Assembly (NCBI RefSeq): GCF_000350225.1
Contig: NW_005179089.1
Span: 1 to 64,000 of the forward strand
Source: Chondrus crispus
Taxonomy: Eukaryota; Rhodophyta; Florideophyceae; Gigartinales; Gigartinaceae
Direction: 5' to 3'
Length of the DNA: 64,000 bases
Both the position numbers and the translations under genes were made by a program. Positions 19,565 through 29,389 of the stretch are shown here, one piece after another (position 1 is the stretch's first letter; each line of letters begins with the position of its first letter). The notes below the pieces were generated by a model. The model did not search any database. It was given only the letters and a program-made list of their open reading frames with translations, and had not been told where the DNA came from.

Positions 19565-19717
19565 TGTCATGAGAGCCATACGTGCACACGTAGCACACGC
19601 ACGACAGCGCAATTAGATCATCTTTATTCACCGCCGTCTCACTGATCCCTCCCATTCCCTTATAAGGTAGAGACACGATAGGCATCAGTAAACGGAAGGT
19701 ATCGATCTTGCACCACA
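19565..19717 (+). repeat. 3' LTR, 153 bp
   Basis: I find no difference from the 5' LTR. It is followed by the CTAAC target duplication. Confidence 0.95.
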
Positions 19718-19906
19718 CTAACACACCCAACAACATCGTTCAAGAGCGAGCACTTCACGACACCGCCCATCTGAACTAGCGTCCATGCGCTGCAGCTATA
19801 CTCGCCGTGCCAAGGGCACCCCAGCCACATTCGACTTGCAACGAACCCATGGTCTATTGGCGACGCCATCTCCATCGCCGAGACGCTATCCGTCTACTAC
19901 CATGAA

Positions 19907-22900
19907 GTGCAGGACCGCTTCGCCAAGGCCTGCAAGAACCCACAGCTAGTCAGAGATCTCTCCCGGCGTTTTGACGATATCAAGGCCCGTGTCGCACGCG
20001 TGCACACTATCCGGAAGGAGAATGAGATGAAGTTTTCCGCAATCGTCCTGGCCGAGTTTGACCACCAACTCCAATCCTTCTCTCAAAGCATGCACGCAGT
20101 GTACGCCGACATTCAAAGCATATCGGCAAGGCTCGAAACTTCTCGATATCGCTTTGTGCGCGCGAAAACCGTCAGCGAGTGGGTCACTGAGCAGTCCGCG
20201 CTCGCTGAAAAGCTTGACAATGCGCTGCTTGACCTCACCAAATTTTTCGCCAAGGCTGAAGGACCGGCAAAAATCACGGCCGCTATACAGAATCTCACTT
20301 CAACGATTGACAACCGCGACGAGTTTCATCCATGCTATGATGTTCCAAGTAACCCGCCTCACGTCGTTCTCAAGTTCAGCTCCACGCGCGACTCGAAGGG
20401 AACCCATGCAGCAGATATAACCGTAGAAGCGCAACTCAAGCAAGCGGTGCTGCGAAGCGAACTGGTGCGCAGTGTCGGAGCGGTCGGCACGAGTATGGAC
20501 CGCACTGTCGGCATGAAGGGCATGGGAGGCGTGGGCAAGTCTTGCGCGCTGAAAGGGCTTGCGACCGATGCAGACGTGCAAGAGCACCTCTCCGGTGGGA
20601 TATACTGGATCGTGCTGGGCAAAGACTGCACTGAGGCAGATGTCGTGCGTCGTGTGGCACGTATTGCGAAGCAAAGTGGTGGGGTCAAGGTTGCAAAGTC
20701 TGTGCTTGAAGAAGAGAGTATTGACGGCGCGGTGTCCGAGGCGAGGCGATGGTTCTCCGGCCAAAGGAGCTTGCTGCTCGTCGATGACGTGTGGGACAAG
20801 AACGATGTGGGCCGCGATATTGTGCGACGATTATGCGAGATTGTTGATACCAAAAAGGGCAGCCGTTTGGCTTTCACAACGCGTGATTGGAGCGTTGTGG
20901 GCAACAGCGAGGCCGTTGAGTTTTCCAAAAGAAGCCGAGAAGTGTCTCGCGAGATCTTGCTTCGGTCTGCAGGACTAGCAGAAGAAGAAGTGAAAGACTA
21001 CCGAGAATTGGTGAATAAGACGTTAGATTTATGCGGTGGACTCCCCATGGCGTTATCTGTTGCTGGTAGCGCGATCAGCATGCGTAGGAGGAATGCTCGC
21101 GACGTTAATTTAAGAGAGATATGGAATGAATATTTGCGTCTGCTCGGAAAGCATCCAGGACGCCTTATTAATGGTAAAGTAAGTTGTGACGCCTACGAGA
21201 CTCTGCGATCAGCGTTTGAGACGTCACTGAAGATGCTCGACGAGACGCTGCTTTCAGAGATTGGATGCCCGATGACGTATGACGAGATGTATCGCTCTGT
21301 TGTTGTGATACTCCGCCAAGGGTGGTTGCCCGTGAGCGTCCTTGGATTGCTGTGGGGACTTGAAGACGAAGACGAAGTGACTGAAGTACTGAACGTGTTT
21401 TCGGCAGGAAGTTTAGCAGAACGAAGAGATAGGATTTTGAACGGGAGCCAGTGTCCTGGAATTACACTTCATGATCTCCAGCTGGACTTTGTGGAGGACA
21501 AATGCAGGAAGCATGGGGAAGTAAAGAAGTGGCACGAAAAGATTGCACGCCGCTGGCAATCGAAGAGATATTTAGGTGCAGGTGCAGGGAGCGACAGATG
21601 GGCCAAGGATGATATATTTGAAGATGACTATGTGCGAAACAATGTCAGTCGTCATTTGCTCGGCGCAGGCCATGTAGTAGATTTGAGTGAGTTACTGACA
21701 GATCCGGAATGGGTAGTGAGAAGGCTGGTTGGCAGGGAAATTTTGGGACTTGAAGGAGACTTTGGAATTCTACGACACCAGTTGGAAGAAGGAAACGACA
21801 ACAAGATGGAGCGCAGAAGTACGTCGTGGTCGCTGAAGATGATTGCAGAGGCGGCGCGATTATGCGCACCGTTTGTGTCGCAAAACACTGAAGAAGTCTG
21901 GTTTCAGTTGCACGCACGGCTGATCGATGTTGCTGACCACTCGAAGTTATTACAGAAATACAGCGCAGACATTGAGAAATATGCGGACAAGCCCTGGCTG
22001 AGGGCCATGAGGCCCTGCTTGAGTGCTCCAGGTGTTCTGCAATTCATACTACTATGCAGCGGAAGGGTGTACGGACTTAGTGCATTTCAGGGAAAGGAAA
22101 ACATACTTATTTGGGGACGAAGCGCGAAAGGCGCCTTTGTTGATACTTTTGTAAGTGGAGAGTTGAAGGAGAGCTCAACACTACAAAGACAGCAGAATGA
22201 AACGAGGGATTCTAACGTCGACGGCGGTATTGGTGCCGAAGATCCCGTCGTTTCCGACGAGATTTTGAGCTCTGAGAGCAGTTTTGGCTCGCAAGTCCGC
22301 CGCGTCTACGTTTCAAAGGATGGAGATCATGCAGCTATAATATACAAGAATGGGAGAATGGAAGTTTGGGATGTGAGAAAAAGGAAAACTATTGGGAAAG
22401 CGATAGGAGAGGACGAAAATGCTGTCGTATGTGCCGCGTGGTCACCTGATGGCTCACGGCTAGCTTTTGGTGAGTATAAGAACGATGTGAAGATTTGGGA
22501 TGTGAACGCTAGGAGGACACTTGGAAACGTATTACTTGGGAATGTGGGTTACATAATGTGCCTGGCGTGGTCGCTGGATGGCAAGCAGTTGGCGTCAGCA
22601 GGGGCTGGCAAGACAATACTGATCTGGAATCTGGAAAATCAAAGAGTTATGAAAGAGATATTTCGGGGCGAGGGTAGCAATATCTCCTGCATTGCATGGT
22701 CACCAAATGGCTTTCATTTGGCTTCTGGAGGTTGGGATGACTCAGTTTGGATCTGGAATGTCGAGACAGGCAAGGCTGTGCAAACAGCACTGAAGGGACA
22801 TGGTGGTTCGGTCCATTGCGTGTCATGGTCTACAGACGGGATGCAGCTGGCATCTGGGGGAGCTGATGGAACTGTTCGGGTCTGGGATGTGAAGACCAGT

Positions 22901-23992
22901 GAGGCAAAGGAAAGGGTACTGTTTCAGCCCGGGAATGCAGCCCATTGCGTGGAATGGTCACCGGATGGGACTCAGCTGGCCGTTGGTGCTGCTGATGCGA
23001 AAGTAACAATATGGAGAGTCGAGGACCAAAAAGCCACGAGAAGCGGTTCGTGCTTACGGAACGATTTTGCTAGTTGCGTCTCTTGGTCACCAGATGGATC
23101 GCGCTTGGGGTGCTGGGGAGCAAACAAAGTATTTCAAATTTGGGACGTAGAGACAGGAAAAGTTATTCAAGAGGTCAAACCAGGACGTGAAACTTTGGGA
23201 GAGCTCGGCGCATGGTCTCCGAATGGGTCTCGGTTGGCTTTTGGGATTGGGAAAGAATCAGTAGTGATATGGGATTCGGATGCTGGCAGAGTAGTAGGAG
23301 AGTCACTGAACTGCTGCGGTGTCATTTTGTGCTTGTCGTGGTCACCAGATGGGTCATGGCTGGCTTCCGCTGGGGAAGGGGACGGAGTTAGGATCTGGGA
23401 TATGCAGACGGGTGAAGCAGTGGGAGGCATACCGTCCGGGCATCAAGGTTCTGTTCAAGGTGTAGGTTGGTCACCGGACGGGTCACATCTGGCGTCTGCC
23501 GGAGTGGATGGGACAGTCAATATCTGGAAAGCAAAGACTATGAAGGCAGTTGGAGAACCATTACGTGGGCATAACAAAGCTGTGCAATGCGTGGCGTGGT
23601 CACCAGATGGATTGCAGTTGGCAACCGGGGGCTATGACACTACGGTACGCATCTGGGACGTAGTGAATGGAAAGGGCTCTGGAATGGTTCTGGGTGAACA
23701 TGAGAGCTCGGTTAGGACATTAGAGTGGTTACCGGATGGATCGAGTGTGATCTCTGAAGCGTTGGACGGAAGGCGCGTATGGGACGTCGCTACAGAAGAA
23801 GAAATCGATGAGGTGGTGACTAGCAACCTCAGAGTGCGAGGAAAGTCTGTGTTTCATGTTACAGAAAGCGAAGAGAAATGCCTCGCTACCCTCGACCTTG
23901 GGGAATTTCAGCGTAATCGTTGCTCGCCGTCAGGCCGTCACTTGACGGTATGGGATGGGAAGCGTCTAATATGGCTGGAGTTCAGCGAATGA
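19907..23992 (+). CDS. NLR/Apaf-1-like STAND protein: helical N-terminus, NB-ARC, WD40 repeats
   Basis: About 1361 residues as numbered from a GTG at 19907; the frame is open from 19775 but its first in-frame ATG is at 20027, so the true start is unresolved. Residues 1-130 are amphipathic helices resembling a four-helix-bundle effector domain. NB-ARC ATPase: P-loop GMGGVGKS (205-212), LLLVDDVW Walker B (289-296), GSRLAFTTR, GGLPMAL (377-383) and an MHD-like LHDL (521-524). About 12-13 WD40 repeats occupy roughly residues 800-1340, each with WSPDG-x-LA and IWD-type ends. The architecture is that of Apaf-1-like and NLR-like receptors: the WD40 part senses, ATP/ADP exchange drives oligomerisation, and the N-terminus signals (family knowledge). 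An immune or cell-death role is inferred. There is no internal stop. A Copia element lies 58 bp upstream of the open frame. Confidence 0.9.
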   Translation: MQDRFAKACKNPQLVRDLSRRFDDIKARVARVHTIRKENEMKFSAIVLAEFDHQLQSFSQSMHAVYADIQSISARLETSRYRFVRAKTVSEWVTEQSALAEKLDNALLDLTKFFAKAEGPAKITAAIQNLTSTIDNRDEFHPCYDVPSNPPHVVLKFSSTRDSKGTHAADITVEAQLKQAVLRSELVRSVGAVGTSMDRTVGMKGMGGVGKSCALKGLATDADVQEHLSGGIYWIVLGKDCTEADVVRRVARIAKQSGGVKVAKSVLEEESIDGAVSEARRWFSGQRSLLLVDDVWDKNDVGRDIVRRLCEIVDTKKGSRLAFTTRDWSVVGNSEAVEFSKRSREVSREILLRSAGLAEEEVKDYRELVNKTLDLCGGLPMALSVAGSAISMRRRNARDVNLREIWNEYLRLLGKHPGRLINGKVSCDAYETLRSAFETSLKMLDETLLSEIGCPMTYDEMYRSVVVILRQGWLPVSVLGLLWGLEDEDEVTEVLNVFSAGSLAERRDRILNGSQCPGITLHDLQLDFVEDKCRKHGEVKKWHEKIARRWQSKRYLGAGAGSDRWAKDDIFEDDYVRNNVSRHLLGAGHVVDLSELLTDPEWVVRRLVGREILGLEGDFGILRHQLEEGNDNKMERRSTSWSLKMIAEAARLCAPFVSQNTEEVWFQLHARLIDVADHSKLLQKYSADIEKYADKPWLRAMRPCLSAPGVLQFILLCSGRVYGLSAFQGKENILIWGRSAKGAFVDTFVSGELKESSTLQRQQNETRDSNVDGGIGAEDPVVSDEILSSESSFGSQVRRVYVSKDGDHAAIIYKNGRMEVWDVRKRKTIGKAIGEDENAVVCAAWSPDGSRLAFGEYKNDVKIWDVNARRTLGNVLLGNVGYIMCLAWSLDGKQLASAGAGKTILIWNLENQRVMKEIFRGEGSNISCIAWSPNGFHLASGGWDDSVWIWNVETGKAVQTALKGHGGSVHCVSWSTDGMQLASGGADGTVRVWDVKTSEAKERVLFQPGNAAHCVEWSPDGTQLAVGAADAKVTIWRVEDQKATRSGSCLRNDFASCVSWSPDGSRLGCWGANKVFQIWDVETGKVIQEVKPGRETLGELGAWSPNGSRLAFGIGKESVVIWDSDAGRVVGESLNCCGVILCLSWSPDGSWLASAGEGDGVRIWDMQTGEAVGGIPSGHQGSVQGVGWSPDGSHLASAGVDGTVNIWKAKTMKAVGEPLRGHNKAVQCVAWSPDGLQLATGGYDTTVRIWDVVNGKGSGMVLGEHESSVRTLEWLPDGSSVISEALDGRRVWDVATEEEIDEVVTSNLRVRGKSVFHVTESEEKCLATLDLGEFQRNRCSPSGRHLTVWDGKRLIWLEFSE

Positions 23993-26900
23993 AAGTTCAT
24001 TTCCATATCCTTTAAAGCAGCACTGCCCCTGCCTTCGTTAGAGTGCGTGTCCTCGTTTAAGTCTTAGCACAACATATTCTTTGTGAATACGCAACACATA
24101 GTCGGAGATCTCGTTGTAAACACGGGGAGCAGAAAAGGACTGAAGGGACATAAATGGCGCAGATTGGGGCAGAGTACTTTCGATCGAAAGATATATGAAG
24201 TGATGCATTTCCTTGTCTTTGTTTTTGCTATGTACATTTGATGCACTACGAATATCTATACATGCATCTGAGTATGGAAACCGTCAGATTTAGACTGCAA
24301 CATTCCATAGTAAACTTGTATAATGGAGGAGTTGCTTTCAACACAGCTTAGTTGTATTCTATTCACGGGGCTCCTCTGCCAGACAGTAGTCAGCAAGTCG
24401 AGCACTTGTCCTTGCCCTTCTGATGTCAGGTCATCTTTCATTAACTGTGAGAAATACAGTCACATCTGCATTCACGTCCTGCGTTCGTCTAAATTTGAAC
24501 TTCTATGATGTTAATTTGTGTACCGAATCTATAGTGTTCTTCATTTAGCAACACCGTTTCCTTTCCAGAACATCAATACCTAGTGTCTATCCGACTAAGC
24601 GTTCTACGGTTTCCATTTTTCTTTGGTGGGTTGACTCGTTAATAAATTAGCGAAGGTATAACCGAATAGAATGTACTCTAAGGAACGTCTCTATGCCAGT
24701 GGTATAAATTTAGCTTAAAGAGAAATGCTTACTGTAAGCCAACCATTTCTTTTGAACAGCTTTATGTGCATCAACGAAATCGTTTTCGCTAGAATTGACG
24801 AGCAGGTCCTTTACCTGTAGTGATGAACTTCTAGTTGCAAAAAAACAGAACTTAAATCGCGGTTTGCGTTGTCTAGAAAAAACAGAATAACTCTTGTCTT
24901 CTTATGAGGACTAACGGTTCGATACACACTAGGTCCATACTTTGTGCCAGACTGTGTATGTGAAGTCTCGGAACCCTGCGCTGCGGGAACACACTTTTTA
25001 TGTCGTTGTCATGACTTGTTGACTCCAAGCCCCAGTATTTGCATCTGGTCAAGCTTTTTGGGCAAAAGCATGCTTTCATGAGTGAGGCACATGTTTTTAG
25101 ATGGCCAAATCCTGGGGATAGCTGTTGCGGGCAGTAATGCTCTTGCAAGTATACAGTACAACAATGATTGCTTTGGTATAACAATGCTCTCACTACAAAT
25201 GGGACAAAGGGAAGGCGACAAGCCTTAGGAGGTTGGCAACATACTGCTCCTGATTGTCATGGGAAATGCGTATACCTTGTGGCCGTCGGAACAGTTGATT
25301 GAACGAATGGGAACTCTATCAACACCCTTTTCCCGTAGTAGAGCTACACGCAACCTAAACAGTATATAAGCAGAACGCGCTCAACCCAATAAAGAATACA
25401 GGGTAGACAGAACCCCAGCTACACCACTTCTCGTCTCAGGAATAGCTTGGTCTCATTTTCCGTGTCTCCATTTCTCACAATCGTTTCCCAGAGCTGCCGG
25501 TGTGGACCAGTGGCAGCGGAAAGCTACTGTCACAAAAACAGAATGTAATATTCCATACTCGAGAGCAGCATAGAGGGTATTAATGGTAGAATATTTATTT
25601 TATACTGTACAGCATGCTATTCCAACTGGGCTGGTGAGTACTTTTTACAGTTCAAACCCATGGCTGTTTGGAGAACGTTTACATGAGGAGCAAGAATAGG
25701 AGAAAAAGTAGATGTCGTTGCCGTCTCTGATGCATAGATTTTGCAAATACTTTGCCGTGTGTTGCTTTGATGGAACTGGGTATGCAATATAGAGGAAAAT
25801 GAGAGAAATATGTATTCAAACGAAATTGTTGCCGCGGTCTTATGTGCTTCGCGATTCGTACTCGCGACAATTTAACCCGGAAAAAAAACCTGAAAAGTCA
25901 ATACACCAATCTATTTTGTGTCCTCCCCTAAACGGTTGGTTTCGGGGGAAGGTCCCATATCTTGTGGGGTTGAAAGGTTACTATAAGATTCAGGCGCGTG
26001 AAGGGCATGAATGAAGGAATACGAAAATTAAACGGAGACTATTGCTTGTCCTCTAGGTCTGCACAGTATCTCCATTCTTCCCTCAACGCAGATTTTAGTG
26101 TATCCACTTTTGCTTGCAACCTATTTGCAAACAAGTTTTTTTTTGAAGAGTAAACTTTGGCTAAGGACAAGTGGAGTTCCTGCAATGCCGTGAACCTAGC
26201 ATGCTCATACCAACGCTGAATGCCTTTTGTCATGTTGTTTGTGTGGTTGTAAGAAACCACCCCCCGTTTCATTCCTCAGCATGAAAGGTTAAAAAACAAC
26301 CCTGAATGGGCAAGAGAAGGAAAGTTGCCACTCTCAATATGCAACGGTAAGGTTTCCTTCCAGGGTGGAACGGACTGCAAACGGTGAATCGAGGAACAGG
26401 GAATGACTTTCAAGAGATCCTTACGTACTGCGCCATAGGGCCATAGGGAAAGACCATATGGTGGGGACAGATTCGGTCATCGGGCCCAGAATGCATACCT
26501 CCCCGCACATGGAAGCTCATCATAATGAAGAGTACGGAGTGGGGAATGGTGGAAGGCTTTGGGAGCATTTCCCGGGAACTGCTTTCTGTTTTGGAATAAT
26601 GGAACAACAAAACCTGAGAGGAACTGTAGAATTTTCTTCTTCGTCACTTCTGGCATGCTCATTTGAAGTTCTGCTAAGTGATGAACGTGATTTCGACAAC
26701 TTAAAAGAAAATGTATGCATGAGAGTTCAAGTAAACGTACAAAATCGGATCCACATGCCCTTTCATGCTCCTCAAAAGATACAGAAGGGTCACTGTTTTT
26801 TGTGCTCATCTGTCCATCACATTCTACTGTGGAACAAAGAAATCGATAAAGTGCGGTCGTGCGTTCTACTCTTCCTTCACACTGCTTCGATTTCCCGTGC

Positions 26901-27715
26901 CTGTTACGGAACGATGCCATGGCACCGTTCGAAATATCCAATAGGCTGTTGCCTTTCACCTTCTCCGTAGATGGGTGTGTCAGTACAGTACCTTACGTGT
27001 CACTGTACTTTTCTCGTGTACTGTTCTGTACCAAGCTCTCTTTCCTGCGAAGATACGTATCACAAAATGGGGAGCGGAAGGTGAGCTAAGCGACTGGAAG
27101 GATTGTATTCAGAAATCCACGCACAAGCGCAATTTTGGGAAATCCCTGGCTTGGAGAACTTGCTGCAACTGTCAGTTTGGTTTTCTCGGAACCGGTGGCT
27201 CCCGTTTCAGATATTCGTCTAACTTTAGAAGACCCACCAAAACAGCGAGTCTTCCCCAAATTCTGCGGCCTTCAAGCCGTACTAGTCTTTCAGTTACATG
27301 CCTTTCATAGTATTCAATTTAGTGTACGGCTATATCTCCATAGCACAAGGCGTGATAACTTTTCAGTCCTGTCGATGGATGGAAAATGTGCTATTGTTGA
27401 GAATGTTGGCTCGGAGAAGTTCTCTAATGGATACACGCGGGATCTGCTGCGACAACCTAACAGGATGAATGTACTGAGTCCACTGTTACTTAGAAAAGAC
27501 ACCACACACTATAGTTAAGATGCACGTAAATATGAAAGTATGTCTGAGAACGTCACAGGAACTTCAGATATCCTTCTAGTTGTACGAGCCCCGCTAAATC
27601 ACCGACAGCATCACAGAAAACATCTGGAAGCCTGAAAGAGAGTCTACCTTGACTGCGTATCTTCCAGATTCCATCCATCCGCCATCTGTCTCTGTAAACT
27701 GCGAGCTGTTCTCAG
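23993..27715. other. Intergenic, no supportable gene
   Basis: AT-richer DNA. At 25371-25400 a TATATAAGC followed 30 bp later by CAATAAAG looks like an LTR promoter/polyadenylation pair, but no second copy or target duplication is visible. ORFs at 26039-26272 (minus), 26458-26970 and 27135-27518 (plus) show no recognisable domain. Confidence 0.45.
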
Positions 27716-27722
27716 TATAAAA
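27716..27722 (+). promoter_or_regulatory. TATA box of PH-kinase gene
   Basis: TATAAAA about 125 bp upstream of the kinase ATG, followed by a C/T-rich leader. The position fits a transcription start near 27745. Confidence 0.6.
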
Positions 27723-27841
27723 GGATCTTAAACATCAGACCCCACCTCCTATCTCAACTTCCTTCAAGACACACAAATCGACGCTCTTTGCCTTCCCCAG
27801 CACTTTCTCGACATCAAACGACTGACTCTCACAACCCTAAG

Positions 27842-29389
27842 ATGGCCAATTTCAGAAATGGGGATCCGCCATCCTATGCAGGATACCTCCTCAAGCGCGG
27901 TCGTCGCAGTCCTCAAATGAAAGCTCGTCACTTCAAGCTATTCGACAGCGTATTGGAATGCAGGAATGATCCCAGCGACTCCGTGAAATGGTCCATCAAC
28001 GTCTGGAAAGCAACAATTTCGAGGACGCATAGCCGGGGATTGTTGATAGTCTTGGACGCCCAGACTTCTAAGATTCGCCTCCAGTCGTTTACCGAGGCAG
28101 ATGCATGCACGTGGGAGTTCCATCTCCGTCGTGCTTCGCGGCGAAAAGTGACAAGTTTTTACGACCTGCAAGAATTGATTGGACACGGAAACTTTGCAGA
28201 AGTTCAGAAAGGCATAGACATTTCAGAGCAGGAAACTGTCGCCGTGAAATCCATGAAGAAAAATGGGGAGCTTATGAATCAAGCAGCCGCTATTAAACAG
28301 GAGACCAAATTCGCCTTGAAGGACGTACGTCACCCCAACGTTGTCAGGACTTTGGATATCTTCAACACGATTGATCAACTGTTCATTGTCATGGAACACG
28401 GTGGTACATCTCTTGAGGGCATCTTAGAAGAGGTTGAAAGTATCCCAGAAGACGATGCCGCGCTCATCATCGGCCAAGTACTCAATGCTGTGGAGTTTTT
28501 GCACAGTCGTGGTATCGTTCACAGAGACATCAAGCCGGCTAATATACTGCTTAAGAAGACTGAAGCTTTTTTTGATGTCAAGCTTGCGGACTTCGGTCTC
28601 AGCGGTACCATAACCCCAGGGGCAACGACTAGCAAGGAATTGCGAGGACGAATGGGAACGCCATCATTCCTGGCTCCTGAAGTGCTAACTAGCAACAGGT
28701 ATACTGCGGCAGTCGATCTATGGTCCGTAGGGGCTTCGGCATTTTACATGCTCAGCGGCGAGTTACCTTTCAATGGGACAAGCATCTCCGGGATATTCAA
28801 AAACACTGCCATGGGAGCGTTTGACTTTGGAGGCAAAGCATGGAATAGTATATCCCTCCAAGCACAGGAATTCATCCACGGGTTGCTTCAAGTAGACGTC
28901 AAAAAGCGGTTCACCGTTGCAGATGCGAAGAATCATGCTTGGATCAAGGATGCAAAGGATAACACTGTACTTAAGATGGTGTCAGAGCCAACTGAAGTTT
29001 CATCTCCAAGTGAAGAAAGGAGATTGGTCCGGGTTGAGGGTAGTTCCTCTGCAACGAAAAGTGCCTCTCCAACTGGAAGCCCTGGCGAAGAGAAGTTGCA
29101 GGATCGCAGAAGAATCACAAAATCTTCTGTGTCTGGGCCCCGCTGTATGGCTCCTCGCACACCTTCGTTCCGACGCATTGTTATGCCCAAGAAGCTTAAC
29201 ATGAGTCCTCGGGTTGGTTTGGATTCCATTCTGGTGCAAAGTGATGGGAGGGTTCAGGAGCCCCCGACGGTCGAGAGGAAGGGGAAACTTGGGATTGCAG
29301 GCCTCTACCGACGTGCTGTGTCGAATCTCACGAGCATGCAACCTTCGGCGATCCCGGTTACGCGGTTGATGCAATCCAATCAAGATTAG
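27842..29389 (+). CDS. PH-domain plus CAMK-like Ser/Thr protein kinase
   Basis: 515 residues from the ATG at 27842; the in-frame sequence upstream starts only with TTG, and MANFRNGDP aligns with an internal Met of the paralogue at 9386-11857 (MLNIRNDDP). PH-like domain at about 10-100 (GYLLKRG...RHFKLFDSVLEC, terminal WEFHLRRAS). Kinase at about 107-367: GHGNFAEV, VAVKSM lysine, HRDIKPAN (227-234), DFG (250-252), APE (278-280). The tail is short and lacks the repeats of the paralogue but keeps Ser/Pro-rich segments. The catalytic set is complete, so it is probably active. It lies on the same strand as, and about 3.8 kb after, the NLR-like gene. Confidence 0.9.
   Translation: MANFRNGDPPSYAGYLLKRGRRSPQMKARHFKLFDSVLECRNDPSDSVKWSINVWKATISRTHSRGLLIVLDAQTSKIRLQSFTEADACTWEFHLRRASRRKVTSFYDLQELIGHGNFAEVQKGIDISEQETVAVKSMKKNGELMNQAAAIKQETKFALKDVRHPNVVRTLDIFNTIDQLFIVMEHGGTSLEGILEEVESIPEDDAALIIGQVLNAVEFLHSRGIVHRDIKPANILLKKTEAFFDVKLADFGLSGTITPGATTSKELRGRMGTPSFLAPEVLTSNRYTAAVDLWSVGASAFYMLSGELPFNGTSISGIFKNTAMGAFDFGGKAWNSISLQAQEFIHGLLQVDVKKRFTVADAKNHAWIKDAKDNTVLKMVSEPTEVSSPSEERRLVRVEGSSSATKSASPTGSPGEEKLQDRRRITKSSVSGPRCMAPRTPSFRRIVMPKKLNMSPRVGLDSILVQSDGRVQEPPTVERKGKLGIAGLYRRAVSNLTSMQPSAIPVTRLMQSNQD

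Larger units (their letters stand above)
14892..19717 (+). mobile_element. Complete young Ty1/copia retrotransposon, short LTRs
   Basis: 4826 bp element bounded by two 153 bp LTRs that I read as identical, flanked by the 5 bp target duplication CTAAC (14887-14891 and 19718-19722). Order: LTR, iMet-type primer site, gag, protease remnant, integrase, reverse transcriptase, RNase H, purine tract, LTR, which is the Ty1/copia order. Short LTRs recall the GalEa/PyRE-type clade of crustaceans and red algae (from memory). Identical LTRs imply very recent insertion, yet the protease region carries an 80 bp duplication that shifts the frame. Confidence 0.95.

Noticed and set aside
19784..19948. ATG at 19784 as start of the NLR-like protein
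   Set aside because: It is in another frame and terminates after about 55 codons.
25230..25540. Possible solo LTR with TATATAAGC and CAATAAAG
   Set aside because: No second copy, no terminal match and no target duplication found, so noted only within the intergenic entry.
26039..26970. Possible transposase fragments (77-170 codons on both strands)
   Set aside because: Some helical character but no motif that I could tie to a family.
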